Source of the DNA: Stenotrophomonas maltophilia | GTDB taxonomy: Bacteria; Pseudomonadota; Gammaproteobacteria; Xanthomonadales; Xanthomonadaceae | DNA length: 52,045 nt | Reading direction: 5' to 3' | NCBI RefSeq assembly: GCF_003970865.1 | Contig: NZ_RXLZ01000035.1 | Span: 1-52,045 of the forward strand | Shown: positions 51,548-52,045 of the stretch, in pieces | Layout: every line of letters begins with the position of its first letter | Numbering within the stretch: the first letter of the stretch is position 1 | The notes under the pieces: generated by a model | The model's input: the letters and a program-made list of their open reading frames with translations, nothing else | Told to the model about the DNA's origin: nothing | The model's database searches: none | Made by a program: the position numbers and the translations under genes

Positions 51548-52045
51548 TTGCTTTGCAGGGCTTGCAGCCCTGCACCTGCAGAGGCAAAGGCCGGAGCAAC
51601 AGCAACAGCGGCTCTGGATTGTTGATGCTCTGGCGGGGCGGTGTGGGGTTGCAGGACACGCCGTAAACCCGTCCCTGGGGGCTCGATGGCGCCATCCATG
51701 GCGCCAACGGTCCTGCAGCCCCACACCGCCCCACCCCCGACAGATTCCGGCGGCTGTTGGTAGGTGTCGACCTTGGTCGACACGGTAGATCCACGCCATG
51801 CGTGGATGCAGAGCGAAGCGATCCGCTTCCGCTTTTGATCTTCTCTTTCTTTTCCGTGGTGGACGCGCACGGAAACTGTCCGTGGCCGGGCGGGTGGGCT
51901 GCGCAGGGGCGTGAGCCGCATGGGCCCGAGGCATGCCTCGGGCGGGTAGGGCAGGACGCCCAACCCGGGGTTTGCGCGTTGGCCTGGCACGTGCCGACAG
52001 ACCAGGGCGGCCGGGTTTACAGGGGCGTGTTTTTTTTACCCCTCC
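51548..52045. repeat. Repeat-rich non-coding tail
   Basis: No gene is visible in the last 498 bases. In order there are: hairpin GCAGGGC-ttgca-GCCCTGC (51555-51573) closed by CTTTGC/GCAAAG; a large inverted repeat with 22-base arms and one mismatch (51635-51656 and 51711-51732) enclosing GGCGCCAT-cc-ATGGCGCC (51688-51705); a GTAG/GTGTCGACC REP (51759-51783); a GTAG/ATCCACGC REP (51786-51810); and the palindrome GCCCGAGGCATGCCTCGGGC (51924-51943). The last 200 bases look like a longer dispersed intergenic repeat, which I cannot verify here. Confidence 0.65.

Overview
The window looks like chromosomal DNA from Stenotrophomonas, most likely the S. maltophilia group. It is GC-rich. Intergenic spaces are full of short GTAG-headed palindromes of the SMAG type of REP element described from S. 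maltophilia. Protein sequences look xanthomonad (TrpE, Clp, SpeD, tryptophan 2,3-dioxygenase, PurC), and the clp gene sits beside trpC-speD as in Xanthomonas. This assignment rests on recall of families, not on a search.

Layout. 1-465: a tandem REP array. 466-10.3k: a VOC protein; a minus-strand 2-oxoacid dehydrogenase operon (E1alpha, E1beta, a small double-SH3 protein, E2); kynA; a POT peptide transporter; a thioredoxin-like lipoprotein; and an unrecognised membrane-anchored protein. 9.8-13k: a tyrosine/homogentisate catabolic unit (MarR regulator, hpd, hmgA). 13-15.4k: a hypothetical protein, a lipoprotein and a Ca/Na exchanger. 15.6-21.6k: a complete group-2 Mrp cation/proton antiporter operon (mrpAB fusion, C, D, E, F, G) with overlapping start and stop codons throughout. 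21.6-26.7k: a folded non-coding region, an Mpo1-like protein, a REP array, purC, a DnaJ-domain protein, rpe, a GNAT enzyme and yegS.

26.7-30k: the most interesting locus. It encodes a large lipase-domain protein ending in an XVIPCD-type signal for the xanthomonad antibacterial type IV secretion system. Divergent from it is an ankyrin-repeat lipoprotein that is the obvious immunity candidate. No T4SS structural gene lies in the window, so this would be an orphan effector/immunity pair.

30-38.8k: the tryptophan operon (trpE, a SIMPL protein, trpG, trpD, trpC, a HAD phosphatase) preceded by a possible WWRWW leader peptide, then a TSUP permease, clp, speD and an SMR exporter. 38.9-42.8k: coq7, rplM-rpsI, tRNA-Gln and tRNA-Met, rppH, and bfd-bfr with a Fur-like site. 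42.9-52k: a hybrid histidine kinase paired with a degenerate GGDEF/EAL response regulator, a DUF4126 protein, a coiled-coil membrane protein with a bactofilin, erpA, nudC, ampE, and a repeat-rich non-coding tail.

Most genes are housekeeping or ordinary metabolism. Accessory interest lies in the effector locus, the repeat families (including a REP pair inside a kinase gene), and several leader regions that may carry RNA regulation.
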